DNA of 64,000 bases, from positions 124,001-188,000 of the forward strand of contig NZ_VCRA01000002.1 of NCBI RefSeq assembly GCF_005938385.1, in the 5' to 3' direction. This DNA is from Paenibacillus mesophilus. Lineage in GTDB: Bacteria; Bacillota; Bacilli; Paenibacillales; NBRC-103111. A model generated the notes under the pieces. It was not told the origin of the DNA and ran no database searches. It saw only the letters and a list, made by a program, of their open reading frames with translations. Position numbers and translations under genes: made by a program. Below, one piece after another: positions 25,103 to 34,693 of this stretch (the first letter of the stretch is position 1; each line of letters starts with the position of its first letter).

Positions 25103-26341
25103 ATGAAACGAAGAGTCGTCATAACCGGAATGGGAGTCATGTCTTCCTTGGGGCACGATCTGGAAACATTTTGGAACAACCTGATGGCAGGCAAATCCGG
25201 CGTCTCGGTAATCGAGTCGTTCGACACGAGCGAGTATACGACCCATATCGCTGCAGAAATCCACGATTTCAACCCTGAAGATTACATGGACAAAAAAGAA
25301 GCTCGACGCATGGACCGGTTCGTTCAATTCGGCGTGGCGGCCAGCCAGCTCGCGGTGAAGAATGCGAAGCTCGAAATCGGAGTGAACGCGGACCCCGAAC
25401 GGTGCGGCGTGTATGTAGGCTCGGGAATCGGCGGACTCGGGACATGGGAAGAGCAGCATAAAATATTGCTGGAGAAGGGACCGAAGCGGGTAAGCCCGTT
25501 CTTCATCCCGATGATGATCGCCAATATGGCATCCGGACAAATCTCCATGCTGTTCGGCGCCAAAGGCCCCAACAGTACGGCGGTTACCGCTTGCGCTACG
25601 GGCACCCACTCGATCGGCGATTCGTACAAGCTGATTCAGCGCGACGATGCCGATGTGATGATTTGCGGCGGTGCCGAGGCGACGATCCGTCCAACCGGTA
25701 TGGCGGGCTTCTGCGCATTGAGAGCGATGTCGACGCGCAACGAAGAGCCCGAGAAGGCGAGTCGTCCGTTCGATACGGACCGTGACGGATTCGTCATGGG
25801 CGAAGGCGCCGGCATACTCGTTCTTGAGGAGCTGGAACACGCCCGCAAGCGCGGAGCCCACATCTACGCCGAAGTCATCGGCTACGGCATGTCCGGAGAT
25901 GCGCACCATATGACCGACCCCGATCCGGAAGGCGCTGCACGGTGCATGTCGCGCGCGATCCGCGATGCCGGCATCGAACCGTCGGAGATCGACTACATTA
26001 ATGCGCACGGCACTTCGACGCCCGTCGGCGACAAATCGGAGACGACGGCGATCAAGAAGGCGCTCGGCGACCATGCTTATAAAGTGGCGGTCAGCTCGAC
26101 CAAATCGATGACCGGCCATTTGCTCGGAGCGGCCGGCGGCGTAGAGGCGGTTATTACGGGGCTGACGCTTGAGAGAGGCAGAATTGCCCCTACGATCAAC
26201 TTGGACAATCAAGACCCGGAATGCGATCTCGACTACGTGCCGAACGTTCCTAGAGATGCGGATGTACAAATCGCCATGTCCAATTCATTCGGCTTTGGCG
26301 GTCATAACGCGACGATCATTTTGAAGCGCTTCGCAGAATAA
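25103..26341 (+). CDS. fabF: Beta-ketoacyl-ACP synthase II
   Basis: 412 residues. FabF elongates acyl-ACP with malonyl-ACP and controls membrane fluidity in Gram-positive bacteria. The catalytic residues are Cys164 in [13 protein letters not shown] and two histidines, in [11 protein letters not shown] and [16 protein letters not shown] 25103 has GAGGTGG upstream and gives the normal [12 protein letters not shown] beginning; the frame is open further upstream without an SD. A 99-bp inverted-repeat element starts at the base after its stop codon. Confidence 0.96.
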   Translation: MKRRVVITGMGVMSSLGHDLETFWNNLMAGKSGVSVIESFDTSEYTTHIAAEIHDFNPEDYMDKKEARRMDRFVQFGVAASQLAVKNAKLEIGVNADPERCGVYVGSGIGGLGTWEEQHKILLEKGPKRVSPFFIPMMIANMASGQISMLFGAKGPNSTAVTACATGTHSIGDSYKLIQRDDADVMICGGAEATIRPTGMAGFCALRAMSTRNEEPEKASRPFDTDRDGFVMGEGAGILVLEELEHARKRGAHIYAEVIGYGMSGDAHHMTDPDPEGAARCMSRAIRDAGIEPSEIDYINAHGTSTPVGDKSETTAIKKALGDHAYKVAVSSTKSMTGHLLGAAGGVEAVITGLTLERGRIAPTINLDNQDPECDLDYVPNVPRDADVQIAMSNSFGFGGHNATIILKRFAE

Positions 26342-26440
26342 GGAACTTTTACGGAATGACGTACAGTTCTCTGACAACCGCGACTTGCCGTTCCACAAAG
26401 CCCCGGTCGTCAGTCAGGGCGGTAATTCCGTTAAAGGTCC
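26342..26440 (+). repeat. 99-bp inverted-repeat (MITE-like) element, copy 1
   Basis: The ends are GGAACTTTTACGGAATGA (26342-26359) and TAATTCCGTTAAAGGTCC (26423-26440), inverted with 15 of 18 matches. The interior has CCACAAAGCCCCGG and CGTCAGTCAGGGCGG. A second copy of the same length lies reversed at 52374-52472. Confidence 0.8.
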
Positions 26441-26527
26441 TAAGCTTTCACCCGGGATTTACGAATACAATCGGCATTTGTGGGCGAATCCTACTACCGG
26501 ATCCGAAACGATGGGCGGTGGATTTCG

Positions 26528-27226
26528 TTGAAATCATTGAAAAAGCTGCAAACGGAGCTCGGCATCGTATTCCATGAGCCTCATCTGCTGAAGCAAGCGT
26601 TCACCCATTCGTCATACGTGAACGAACAGCGGTCCGCCGAGACTCAGGACAACGAGCGGCTGGAGTTTCTGGGCGACGCCGTTTTGCAAGTAACGGTATC
26701 GGAGTATTTGTTCCGGACGTATCCCGACCGGCCGGAAGGGGAGCTGACCAAGCATCGGGCATCGATCGTATGCGAGCCGTCGCTGGTCCAGTTCGCCGAA
26801 CGGCTCGATTTCGGCTCCTGCGTCTTCCTGGGCAAAGGAGAAGAGCTTACGGGCGGAAGGACGCGGCCGGCTCTGCTCGCGGACGTATTCGAATCGTTCG
26901 TAGGCGCACTCTATTTGGACCAAGGCTTGGAAGCGGTAAAATCGTTTCTGCATAAGCATATGTTTCCGTTCTTGGCGAAGGATGCGATGCTGCAGGCGGG
27001 CGACTACAAGACGAAGCTGCAGGAGTATACCCAGCAGCGGGGAATGGGTACGGTCGAGTACCGGATCGTCGAGGAGCGCGGCCCGGCGCATGACCGGGAA
27101 TTCGTGTCCGAGGTATGGCTGGACGAGCGGATGCTCGGAACCGGGACCGGGCGGTCGAAGAAGGACGCCGAGCAGCAAGCGGCATCGCAGGCGCTCGCCA
27201 TGTTCCATTCGATGCAGAAGGCGTAA
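26528..27226 (+). CDS. rnc: Ribonuclease III
   Basis: 232 residues. RNase III cuts double-stranded RNA and matures rRNA and the signal recognition RNA. The signature [12 protein letters not shown] is at residues 42-53, the second acidic cluster in [12 protein letters not shown], and a double-stranded-RNA-binding domain occupies about 160-228 ([12 protein letters not shown] ... [11 protein letters not shown]). The best start is TTG 26528, with GGTGG seven bases upstream. The order rnc-smc-ftsY is the Bacillales standard. Confidence 0.94.
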   Translation: MKSLKKLQTELGIVFHEPHLLKQAFTHSSYVNEQRSAETQDNERLEFLGDAVLQVTVSEYLFRTYPDRPEGELTKHRASIVCEPSLVQFAERLDFGSCVFLGKGEELTGGRTRPALLADVFESFVGALYLDQGLEAVKSFLHKHMFPFLAKDAMLQAGDYKTKLQEYTQQRGMGTVEYRIVEERGPAHDREFVSEVWLDERMLGTGTGRSKKDAEQQAASQALAMFHSMQKA

Positions 27227-27267
27227 ACGGCCAACAGGAACGTGCCGGGCGAAGCTTGGCGAAGGAA

Positions 27268-27294
27268 GCGGCGGAAGCCGCTTTTTCTTGTTTT
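27268..27294 (+). terminator. Terminator after rnc
   Basis: GCGGC-GGAA-GCCGC followed by TTTTTCTTGTTTT. It implies that smc is mostly transcribed from its own promoter. Confidence 0.85.
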
Positions 27295-27364
27295 GGAAAT
27301 GATGCGGAGCCCATTTCCGTGTGTAACGGGGGCTTCCCCGGAAGTGTTATCGCCCGGCTATATA

Positions 27365-27373
27365 TGCTACAAT
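27365..27373 (+). promoter_or_regulatory. Extended -10 promoter of smc
   Basis: TGCTACAAT is a TGn-extended -10 box. No good -35 is present at 17 bases, as is usual for extended -10 promoters. It lies 55 bases before the smc start. Confidence 0.5.
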
Positions 27374-27427
27374 GCTTGTAAAAGGGTCGGTTATCGGATT
27401 TTGTGGAAACTGTTTTGAGGTGAAGCT

Positions 27428-30400
27428 ATGTTTTTAAAACGTTTGGAGCTGGCCGGATTCAAGTCGTTCGCCGACAAGACGGAGCTGGAATTCGTACAGG
27501 GCATTACTGCGGTTGTCGGCCCGAACGGAAGCGGCAAAAGCAACATATCCGACTCGATCCGCTGGGTACTGGGCGAGCAAAGCGCGCGCTCCTTGCGCGG
27601 AGGGAAGATGGAGGATATCATTTTCGCCGGCAGCGACGCGCGCAAGGCGGTCAATTACGGCGAAGTGTCGCTGACGCTCGACAACTCGGACGAATCGCTG
27701 AAGCTGGACTTCAACGAGGTGACGGTTACACGCCGCATTCACCGAAGCGGGGACAGCGAGTATTTCATCAACAAGCAATCCTGCAGGCTGAAAGATATTA
27801 CCGAGCTGTTCATGGATACCGGCATCGGCAAGGAAGCGTACTCGATTATCGGACAAGGCCGGATCGAGGAAATTTTGAGTACGAAGTCGGAAGACCGGCG
27901 AGGCATCTTCGAGGAAGCTTCGGGTATCGTCAAATACAAATCCCGGAAACGGGAAGCGGAGAAGAAGCTCGCCGATACGGAGCAAAATTTGCTGCGCATT
28001 CACGATCTCGTATCCGAGCTCGAGGATCAGATCGAGCCGCTGCGCATACAGTCGGAGAAGGCGATACGCTTCAAGCAGTTGAAAGAGCAGCTGAAGTCGG
28101 GAGAAATCTCGATGTACGTGTATCAGATCGAGCAAATTCATCGTTCTTGGAAGGAAGCCAGCGATAAACTGGCATCCTTGCAGAAGGAGCAGCTGGAGCT
28201 GTCTACCGTCGTCAGCCGTCATGACGCCTTGCTCGAGAAGGAGCGGATGGAAGCGCGGCGGCTCGAAGAGGAAGTCGATCGGCTGCATGAAACGGTTCTC
28301 CGTTTAAGCGAAGAGTTCGAGAAAAGCGAAGGCCAGGGCGAAGTGTTGAAGGAGCGCGGCAAAAATTTGCTGGCGAACCGCTCCCAGCTCGATCAGACGA
28401 TCGAGGCGCAGCAGCTGCGAATGGCCGAGAGGCAATCCGAGACGGCCGCGTTCCGCGAAAAATATGAAGCGCTGGAGCGGGAGGTCGAGCAGCTCAAAGC
28501 GAAGCTGACTTCGGAGGAAGAACGGTTGCTTGGCGTGGCCGGAGGCGTAAGCAGCGCGGAAGAAGAGAGCTTGAAGGCGGACTTGATCGAGACGTTGGGC
28601 CGGATCGCGCAAGCAAGAAACGAGATCCGGTATTCGGAGCAAAACGTGGATTCGCTCGCCCGCCGTCTGGACCGGATGGAGGAAGAGCACTCCAAATGGG
28701 CCGGCCAGCATGAGCAGATCGTACGCAAGCGGCTCGAGCTTCAGGAGCAGGCCGAGAAGCTGGCCAAGGAGCTGCAGGACAACCGCGACCATTACATAAC
28801 GCTCGGTCACGAGCTCAAGTCGAAGCAGGAGCTGCTCGTCCAAGTCCAAGATACGGTGCGCAAGTGGGAGCAGAAGCTGGAGGCGCTCGTGTCCCGGCGC
28901 GATACGATGCGCGAGATGCAGAACGACTACGACGGTTTCGCCATCGGGGTCAAGGAAGTGCTCAAGGCGAAAAGCCGGGCCGACGGTCTGAAAGGGATTC
29001 ACGGCGCGGTAGCGGAACTCGTGAAGGTTCCCGCCGAAGTGGAGACGGCGATCGAGACCGCGCTCGGCGGAGCGCTGCAAAACATCGTCGTCGAGAACGA
29101 GGCGTACGGCCGGGAAGCGATCGCTTTCTTGAAGCGCAGACAGGCGGGAAGAGCGACATTTTTGCCGCTGGACGTCATCCGGGGAAGATCGATTCCGGAG
29201 CACGAGAGGAAGAGCTTGTCCGATGTCGGCGGCTTTGTCGGCATTGCCGTTAACCTCGTACGGTTCGACGAGAAATACGAGAACATCATGTCCAGCCTTC
29301 TTGGCAACGTCATTATCGCCGAGAAGCTCGAGGAAGCGAACCGAATCGCCGCCAAATGCCAATACCGGTATCGCGTCGTCACGCTGGAAGGCGACGTCGT
29401 CAATCCGGGAGGATCGATGACAGGCGGCAGTTTGCAGAAAAAAACGTCCAGCCTGCTCGGGCGCAATCGCCAGATCGACGAAATGGAAAAGGAAATCCGC
29501 ACTTCGGAAGTTCAAGTGGGCGATTTGCGCAAGAAGCTGGAGCAGATCAAGCGCGAGCTGTCGGAAGGCAGCCGGACGTTGGACGAGCTTCGCCAATTGG
29601 GCGAGCAGCATCGAATCGGCGAGCAGCAGCTCCGTTCGCAGTTTAGCCAGCTTGACAGCGAGGGCAAGAACGCCGAGGAGCAGACGGCGCTGTACTCGCA
29701 GGATCGCGAAGCGCTCGCGAAGGAGCGGAGCGACTTCGAGCAGAAGAAGCAGGCTGCCGAGTTGTCTCTCGCGGCGTTGCAGCAGGAAGAGACGGAGCTG
29801 CAGCAGGCGATCCGCGATGCGGAATTGAAGCGCAAGGCGAAGGAATCGGCTAAGGAAGAGCTGCAGGTCCAATTGACGTCGCTCAAAGTCAAGACCGCCT
29901 CCGTCAGCCAGGAGAAGCAGTCGCTCGAGGAGCAGCTTCGCCGGCTGGACGACGATTTATCCGCTGCGGAGCGGGAGCTTGGCACAAGCAAGCGTCTGTT
30001 CAAGCAGATCGAGGCGGATCTCGACGCGAACGAGGCGGAGACGGTCAAGCAGATCGAGCAGCTCAACCATTTCCGGCTCAAGAAGCGGGAAGCTTCCGAG
30101 CAAATGGACTTCAAACGGGCGGAGCGGGCGAAATGGGTACAGAAGCTTGAAGAGGGCGAAAGCTTGACCAAGGAGCAGCGCACCCAGCTGAAGCAGGTCG
30201 AGGATCAGCTCAGGCAGACCGAGGTGCGCGTCAATCGTCTGGACGTCGAGCTGGAAAACTTGCTGAAGAAACTGGCGGAGGAATACGAGCTAAGCTACGA
30301 GCTCGCCAAGGAACGATATCCGGTACCCGAGGACGTGCCCGGGACCCAGAACGCGGTAAGAGACTTGAAACGGCAAATCTCCGCGCTCGGGGACGTCAAT

Positions 30401-30997
30401 TTGGGAGCGATCGAGGAATTCCAGCGGGTGAACGAACGGTTCCAGTTTTTGTCCGAGCAAAAAAACGATCTGGTCGAGGCGAAGACGCAGCTGTATTTGG
30501 TCATCCGCGAGATGGACGAGGAAATGTCCAAGCGGTTTAAAACGACGTTCGACGCGATCCGTTCGCAGTTCGTCGTCGTATTCGTCAAGCTGTTCGGCGG
30601 CGGGCGTGCCGATCTGATCTTGTCCGAGCCGGACCGTCTGCTCGATACGGGCATCGAAATCGTCGCCCAGCCTCCCGGCAAGAAGCTGCAAAACTTGCAG
30701 CTGCTGAGCGGCGGAGAACGCGCCTTGACCGCGATGGCGCTGCTGTTCGCGATACTCCGGGTCAAGCCCGTGCCGTTCTGCGTCCTCGACGAGGTCGAAG
30801 CGGCGCTGGACGAGGCGAACGTCAGCCGGTTCGCGGATTACTTGCGCGAGTTTTCCGAGCAGACGCAATTTATCGTCGTTACCCACCGCAAAGGGACGAT
30901 GGAATCGGCGGACGTGCTGTACGGCGTCACGATGGAAGAGGGCGGCGTTTCGAAGCTCGTTTCGGTCAAGCTGGACGATGAAGATATGACCGCCTGA
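27428..30997 (+). CDS. smc: Chromosome partition protein SMC
   Basis: 1189 residues, the normal length. SMC forms a ring with ScpA and ScpB that organises and separates chromosomes. Walker A GPNGSGKSN is at about 32-40, with QGRIEEIL following; a long coiled coil runs to the hinge (about 515-640, with glycine-rich GGFVGIAVNLV and NPGGSMTGGS), then a second coil leads to the ABC signature LLSGGERALTA near 1093 and Walker B FCVLDEVEAALDEAN. ATG 27428 has GAGGTGAAG upstream. ftsY follows, with 54 bases between. Confidence 0.97.
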   Translation: MFLKRLELAGFKSFADKTELEFVQGITAVVGPNGSGKSNISDSIRWVLGEQSARSLRGGKMEDIIFAGSDARKAVNYGEVSLTLDNSDESLKLDFNEVTVTRRIHRSGDSEYFINKQSCRLKDITELFMDTGIGKEAYSIIGQGRIEEILSTKSEDRRGIFEEASGIVKYKSRKREAEKKLADTEQNLLRIHDLVSELEDQIEPLRIQSEKAIRFKQLKEQLKSGEISMYVYQIEQIHRSWKEASDKLASLQKEQLELSTVVSRHDALLEKERMEARRLEEEVDRLHETVLRLSEEFEKSEGQGEVLKERGKNLLANRSQLDQTIEAQQLRMAERQSETAAFREKYEALEREVEQLKAKLTSEEERLLGVAGGVSSAEEESLKADLIETLGRIAQARNEIRYSEQNVDSLARRLDRMEEEHSKWAGQHEQIVRKRLELQEQAEKLAKELQDNRDHYITLGHELKSKQELLVQVQDTVRKWEQKLEALVSRRDTMREMQNDYDGFAIGVKEVLKAKSRADGLKGIHGAVAELVKVPAEVETAIETALGGALQNIVVENEAYGREAIAFLKRRQAGRATFLPLDVIRGRSIPEHERKSLSDVGGFVGIAVNLVRFDEKYENIMSSLLGNVIIAEKLEEANRIAAKCQYRYRVVTLEGDVVNPGGSMTGGSLQKKTSSLLGRNRQIDEMEKEIRTSEVQVGDLRKKLEQIKRELSEGSRTLDELRQLGEQHRIGEQQLRSQFSQLDSEGKNAEEQTALYSQDREALAKERSDFEQKKQAAELSLAALQQEETELQQAIRDAELKRKAKESAKEELQVQLTSLKVKTASVSQEKQSLEEQLRRLDDDLSAAERELGTSKRLFKQIEADLDANEAETVKQIEQLNHFRLKKREASEQMDFKRAERAKWVQKLEEGESLTKEQRTQLKQVEDQLRQTEVRVNRLDVELENLLKKLAEEYELSYELAKERYPVPEDVPGTQNAVRDLKRQISALGDVNLGAIEEFQRVNERFQFLSEQKNDLVEAKTQLYLVIREMDEEMSKRFKTTFDAIRSQFVVVFVKLFGGGRADLILSEPDRLLDTGIEIVAQPPGKKLQNLQLLSGGERALTAMALLFAILRVKPVPFCVLDEVEAALDEANVSRFADYLREFSEQTQFIVVTHRKGTMESADVLYGVTMEEGGVSKLVSVKLDDEDMTA

Positions 30998-31051
30998 TGC
31001 AAGCGTTATGTGCGGATTCGAGAATATCAAGAGACGGACGGAGAGAGGTTT

Positions 31052-32044
31052 ATGAGTTTTTTCAAGAAGCTGCGCGACAGCATATCCGCCAAGGCGGAAG
31101 AAGTCACGAACAAGTTCAAGGACGGATTGAGCAAAACCCGCTCCGCCTTCGTGGAGAAGGTAGAGGAGCTCATTCTCCGCCGCAAAAAGATCGATGAGGA
31201 TTTCTACGAAGAGCTCGAGGAAATATTGATCGGCGCCGATGTCGGCGTGAACACGGTCATGGAGCTGATCGAACAGCTTCGGGCGGAAGTGCGCAAACGC
31301 AAAATAGAAAATCCCGCCGACCTGCAGCCGGTCTTGTCCGAGAAGCTCGTAGGGATGCTCCAGGGGGCGGAGGACAACAGGCTGCGGATGAACGAGAACG
31401 GGATGACCGTCTATTTATTCGTAGGCGTCAACGGCGTCGGCAAAACGACTACGATCGGCAAGCTCGCCCATCGTTTCCGGTCGCAAGGGAAGAAGGTGCT
31501 GCTCGCGGCCGGCGATACGTTCCGCGCGGCGGCTATCGATCAGCTGGAAGTGTGGGGACAGCGCGCCGGTGTCGACGTCATCAAGCATTCGGAAGGCTCC
31601 GATCCGGCGGCCGTCATGTTCGACGCCATTCAGGCAGCCAAAAATCGGGGCGTGGACGTACTGCTGTGCGACACGGCCGGACGATTGCAAAACAAAGCGA
31701 ACCTGATGGATGAGCTTAACAAAATTTATCGCGTCATTCGTCGGGAAATCCCCGATGCGCCGCACGAGACACTGCTCGTCATCGATGCGACAACCGGCCA
31801 GAACGCCCTTACGCAAGCGAAGCTGTTCGGGGAGAAGACCGGAGTAACCGGACTCGTCTTGTCGAAGCTGGACAGTACGGCCAAAGGCGGAATCGTCATC
31901 GCGATCCGCAATGAGCTGAATATCCCGGTCAAGCTGGTCGGACTCGGAGAGAAGATGGACGATCTGGAAAATTTCGATTCGGAGCAATTCGTTCATGCGC
32001 TGTTCGCCGGGTTGATCCAGAAGGAAGAAGCGGCCGAGGCGTAA
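31052..32044 (+). CDS. ftsY: Signal recognition particle receptor FtsY
   Basis: 330 residues. FtsY is the membrane-side GTPase that receives ribosomes from Ffh/SRP. It has a short charged N-terminal region, then the N domain (about 30-110) and G domain: GVNGVGKTTTIGKLA near 125, DTFRAAAIDQL, CDTAGRLQNK, and the guanine-specificity SKLDSTAKGG. The long acidic A domain of E. coli FtsY is absent, as usual in Firmicutes. ATG 31052 has GAGAGAGG upstream. Its partner ffh is in the same window at 39911. Confidence 0.96.
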   Translation: MSFFKKLRDSISAKAEEVTNKFKDGLSKTRSAFVEKVEELILRRKKIDEDFYEELEEILIGADVGVNTVMELIEQLRAEVRKRKIENPADLQPVLSEKLVGMLQGAEDNRLRMNENGMTVYLFVGVNGVGKTTTIGKLAHRFRSQGKKVLLAAGDTFRAAAIDQLEVWGQRAGVDVIKHSEGSDPAAVMFDAIQAAKNRGVDVLLCDTAGRLQNKANLMDELNKIYRVIRREIPDAPHETLLVIDATTGQNALTQAKLFGEKTGVTGLVLSKLDSTAKGGIVIAIRNELNIPVKLVGLGEKMDDLENFDSEQFVHALFAGLIQKEEAAEA

Positions 32045-32070
32045 GCCGGCCGGCTCGTTGCGCCGGTATG

Positions 32071-32127
32071 ACGCTCCCGAATCGGGGAAGACTTCAGGTC
32101 TTCCTCCGACAAGGGGGCGTTTTTTTG
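32071..32127 (+). terminator. Terminator after ftsY
   Basis: Nested hairpin: ACGCTCCC...GGGGGCGT outside, GGAAGAC-TTCA-GGTCTTCC inside, then TTTTTTT. Confidence 0.9.
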
Positions 32128-32152
32128 TATCTCGAAGAGAGGCGGAGAACCA

Positions 32153-32893
32153 TTGGGCGAGAAGCAGAATTTATGTTCCGCAGCCGCGATACTCGATCTT
32201 GTCCATCCGTATCGGCATGATCTATACCGGTTCTGCAAAATGCTGACCCGATCGGAATGGGATGCGGACGACCTCGTTCAAGAGACGCTGGTAAAGCTGT
32301 TTACATACGGCAGGAATAGGGAGATTCCGGTAAGCAAATCTTACCTGTTCAGAACGGCAACGAACGCGTGGATTGACATATGCCGCAAAAATAAAGTGGT
32401 CCTCGTGGAGCTGCAGGAGCTGCCGGATACGGCTGCTGCGGACCCTGATCCGATAGAGCTGCACGGCTCGCTGGAGCTGCTGCTGGAAACGCTGCCACTC
32501 GGTCAGGCAACCGTCGTGCTGCTTATGGACGTCTTTCAATATACGGCGAAGGAAACGGCGCAAATGATCGATTCCACCGAAGGAGCGGTTAAAGCGATGC
32601 TTCATCGCGCAAGAGCCGGAATTCGCAAGCAAGCCGCCTCCGACCGAATGGAAGACGGCTCAGGCGCATCTGCAGCTTCCCGGGCGAAGCTTACGGACAA
32701 ACCGCCGCATCAGCTCATTTCCCGTTTCTTGGACGCTTTCCGCCGTTACGATCCGTACGAGATCAGCGCCGCGTACATGGAGCTGCAGCGAAATGAAATC
32801 GAAGTTGGCCGTCATGCCGAAGGACGGGCACTGTTTTTCCGTTTCCGGGACCCGGAGGGGAATTTGTGCGTTATCCATTCCGAACTTTTTTAG
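32153..32893 (+). CDS. ECF-type sigma factor with C-terminal extension
   Basis: 246 residues from TTG 32153, which has GGCGGAG upstream. Sigma region 2 lies at about 15-80 (YRHDLYRFCKML, DADDLVQETLVKLF), and region 4 at about 105-160 (VFQYTAKETAQMI, STEGAVKAMLHRAR). About 85 further residues follow, ending FFRFRDPEGNLCVIHSE, which resembles the last strands of a VOC-fold protein, the fold encoded by the next two genes. No anti-sigma gene is adjacent, so control probably lies in the extension, as in other ECF groups with C-terminal domains. Confidence 0.85.
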   Translation: MGEKQNLCSAAAILDLVHPYRHDLYRFCKMLTRSEWDADDLVQETLVKLFTYGRNREIPVSKSYLFRTATNAWIDICRKNKVVLVELQELPDTAAADPDPIELHGSLELLLETLPLGQATVVLLMDVFQYTAKETAQMIDSTEGAVKAMLHRARAGIRKQAASDRMEDGSGASAASRAKLTDKPPHQLISRFLDAFRRYDPYEISAAYMELQRNEIEVGRHAEGRALFFRFRDPEGNLCVIHSELF

Positions 32894-32966
32894 CAAGCCT
32901 GCGTATCGAATCGTCACGATTTCTCGTTGTATAGGATGAAGACATATAAGCCGAGGGGGCGATCGA

Positions 32967-33395
32967 ATGGGGGAAGCGATTTTAAACCGGATTCGTATGG
33001 TCAGTTTGCGGGTAAGGAGCAAGGCGGCGGCCGAACAATGGTACACGGGAACATTGGGGCTGCGCGTATTGTGGAGAAACGAATCGACGGTGGGGCTTCA
33101 GGCGGGTGAAACGCGGGGAGCGATCGTCGTATTGGTGCAAGCGTCGGATCCTTCGCGCTTCGAGCGGGAGAGCGCCGTTCATTTCTCCACGCCGGACATT
33201 CAACTGGCATTCGACAAGGTGAAAGCGAGCGGGGCCGCTTCGTTCGTGGAACAAATTCAAACATCGGGGTCCGCATCCGCGTTCTGCTATTCCGATTCCG
33301 GACAGCCGACGATGGTATGGTCGGAATTCGATCCGACGGAACGCACCGAAGAAATAGCGGACTTGATATCCCGTTTTGTTCCGGTGCTGGCTTAG
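32967..33395 (+). CDS. VOC-family (glyoxalase/bleomycin-resistance fold) protein
   Basis: 142 residues. The start IRMVSLRVRSKAAAEQWYTG and the repeated beta-alpha-beta-beta-beta layout (GLRVLWRNES, AIVVLVQ, VHFSTPDIQLAFDKVKASG) fit one VOC domain. The third-strand GQPTMVWSEFDP replaces the usual DPDGN loop. The metal ligands are not obvious, so it may bind rather than transform a small molecule. GAGGGGGCG precedes ATG. It lies 73 bases after the sigma gene and 15 before another VOC gene. Confidence 0.78.
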   Translation: MGEAILNRIRMVSLRVRSKAAAEQWYTGTLGLRVLWRNESTVGLQAGETRGAIVVLVQASDPSRFERESAVHFSTPDIQLAFDKVKASGAASFVEQIQTSGSASAFCYSDSGQPTMVWSEFDPTERTEEIADLISRFVPVLA

Positions 33396-33410
33396 TAAAG
33401 GGGGATGGAT

Positions 33411-33794
33411 ATGAACGAGGCGAAACGGCAATTGTCTCATATCGGCGTCGTGTTCCGGCATGTCGGGGATTTGGACGGTATGCGCGATTTTTATGAGAAC
33501 GTATTGAATATGGAGAAGCTGTGGGTCGCGCCGAACGGGGCTACCGGGTTCCGTACGGGAAAGGAGCCGGGTCCTACTATTATTGTCGATCGGAAACAGA
33601 CAAGTCCGGATCGCCTTGTCGCGTTTAACTTCGAGACGGCGGACGTATTCGGCTTTCATCGGAAGCTGCGGGCTCAGGGGGTTAAGACCGACGAAGTTAG
33701 GACGTTCGAGGATCGTTCCGCGCTGTTTCACTTTACTGATCCGGACGGGTATACGCTTATGATATGGGGCTGCAACCAACGTGACACGAATTAG
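33411..33794 (+). CDS. VOC-family protein
   Basis: 127 residues. LSHIGVVFRHVGDLDGMRDF opens a single VOC domain, and ALFHFTDPDGYTLMIWG closes it, including the classic DPDG turn. A His in the first strand and a late acidic residue could bind metal. I chose ATG 33411, which is seven bases from the GGGGG SD; ATG 33405 touches it. It is probably co-transcribed with the previous VOC gene and the sigma factor. The substrate is unknown. Confidence 0.8.
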   Translation: MNEAKRQLSHIGVVFRHVGDLDGMRDFYENVLNMEKLWVAPNGATGFRTGKEPGPTIIVDRKQTSPDRLVAFNFETADVFGFHRKLRAQGVKTDEVRTFEDRSALFHFTDPDGYTLMIWGCNQRDTN

Positions 33795-33836
33795 AGGGAG
33801 ACGCCGCATCCCTTCCCTATAATCGAAGAGCAGCAC

Positions 33837-33887
33837 AAAACGCACCCCGATCGGAAAAGACTTCGAGCCTTGCCCGATCAGGGGCGC
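33837..33887 (-). terminator. Terminator of the minus-strand VOC/sigma pair
   Basis: On the minus strand CGCCCCTGATCGGG pairs with CCGATCGGGGTGCG and is followed by TTTTG. The hairpin can also form on the plus strand, after the VOC gene, but without a T tract. Confidence 0.75.
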
Positions 33888-33903
33888 GATAGTACAAGAC
33901 GGA

Positions 33904-34677
33904 TTAAGGGTGGCGCCGGGCGGATTCCACTGCGAGCAGACGACCGTCACAATCGTTGAAGAGGATCGGCTGTCCCCGTTCGGCATCAGCGGGACCGGTC
34001 AACAGATCCGCCTGCATCGCTTTCAAGTGCTCATAGGCGGCCGGCAAATCTTCCGAATGCAGACGCAGAAGCGGGAACGCCCGGTTTCCTTGACCGTCGT
34101 CGGGTATAAGCTCAATCTGCGTACCGTCCTGAAGTCCGATCCGAAAACAGCCGTTGTCCGCCACCACCCCGGCCGGCTCAGGAACAGACAGCCATTGCGC
34201 GTAAAACGCTCCGGCTTTGCGCACATCCGAGACCGGCAGCACTAGATGGGACGTCCGGGCATCGATAGGACTCGCGCTCGTTATCTGTACCGTACCGGTG
34301 TAAGGATACGGACGGTCGGCGACGGCAAACATGTTGTGGTCCGTATCTCGGCACGTAAAGTATAAATAATTTACGCCTTTCTCGATCGGCGATACGTGGG
34401 CGAAAGGAAATAGCTTCGTATGCTCGTTAGCGGCGGAAAGCTCCTTCGCGACAAGAACGGCAGCCGGTCTCGCCAACGGTTCGCGGACATCGGCCGCACG
34501 GATATCGTCCAGCAGCAGCAAACGGCCGTCGGACATGCGAAAAGCATACATTTCCCCGTTGAACAGCTCTTTAATAACCGGACAGCCGAATAAGGAGCTG
34601 TAGAAGCGAATAGCCGGCTTAAGCCGCCGCGCGCGCAGCCGCACGCAGTCGAGCTCGTAAGAAACGGTAAAAGTCAT
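33904..34677 (-). CDS. Two-domain VOC-family protein
   Basis: 257 residues made of two VOC-like halves. The first, about 5-120, contains LKPAIRFYSSLFGCPVIKE; the second, about 135-255, contains HLVLPVSDVRKAGAFYAQWL and ends ILFNDCDGRLLAVES. This is the layout of CFP-30/PhnB-like and dioxygenase-like VOC proteins with two fused domains. GGAGGA precedes ATG 34677. It lies 16 bases after the stop of the large sigma-fusion gene and is surely co-transcribed with it. The ligand is unknown. Confidence 0.8.
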   Translation of the reverse strand: MTFTVSYELDCVRLRARRLKPAIRFYSSLFGCPVIKELFNGEMYAFRMSDGRLLLLDDIRAADVREPLARPAAVLVAKELSAANEHTKLFPFAHVSPIEKGVNYLYFTCRDTDHNMFAVADRPYPYTGTVQITSASPIDARTSHLVLPVSDVRKAGAFYAQWLSVPEPAGVVADNGCFRIGLQDGTQIELIPDDGQGNRAFPLLRLHSEDLPAAYEHLKAMQADLLTGPADAERGQPILFNDCDGRLLAVESARRHP

Positions 34678-34693
34678 AACGGTTTTCCTCCTC

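Noticed and set aside
25013..26269. 418-codon open frame antisense to fabF
   Set aside because: Same kind of shadow; no start signal.
28304..29872. 522-codon open frame antisense to smc
   Set aside because: The leucine- and arginine-rich product mirrors the coiled-coil codons of smc.
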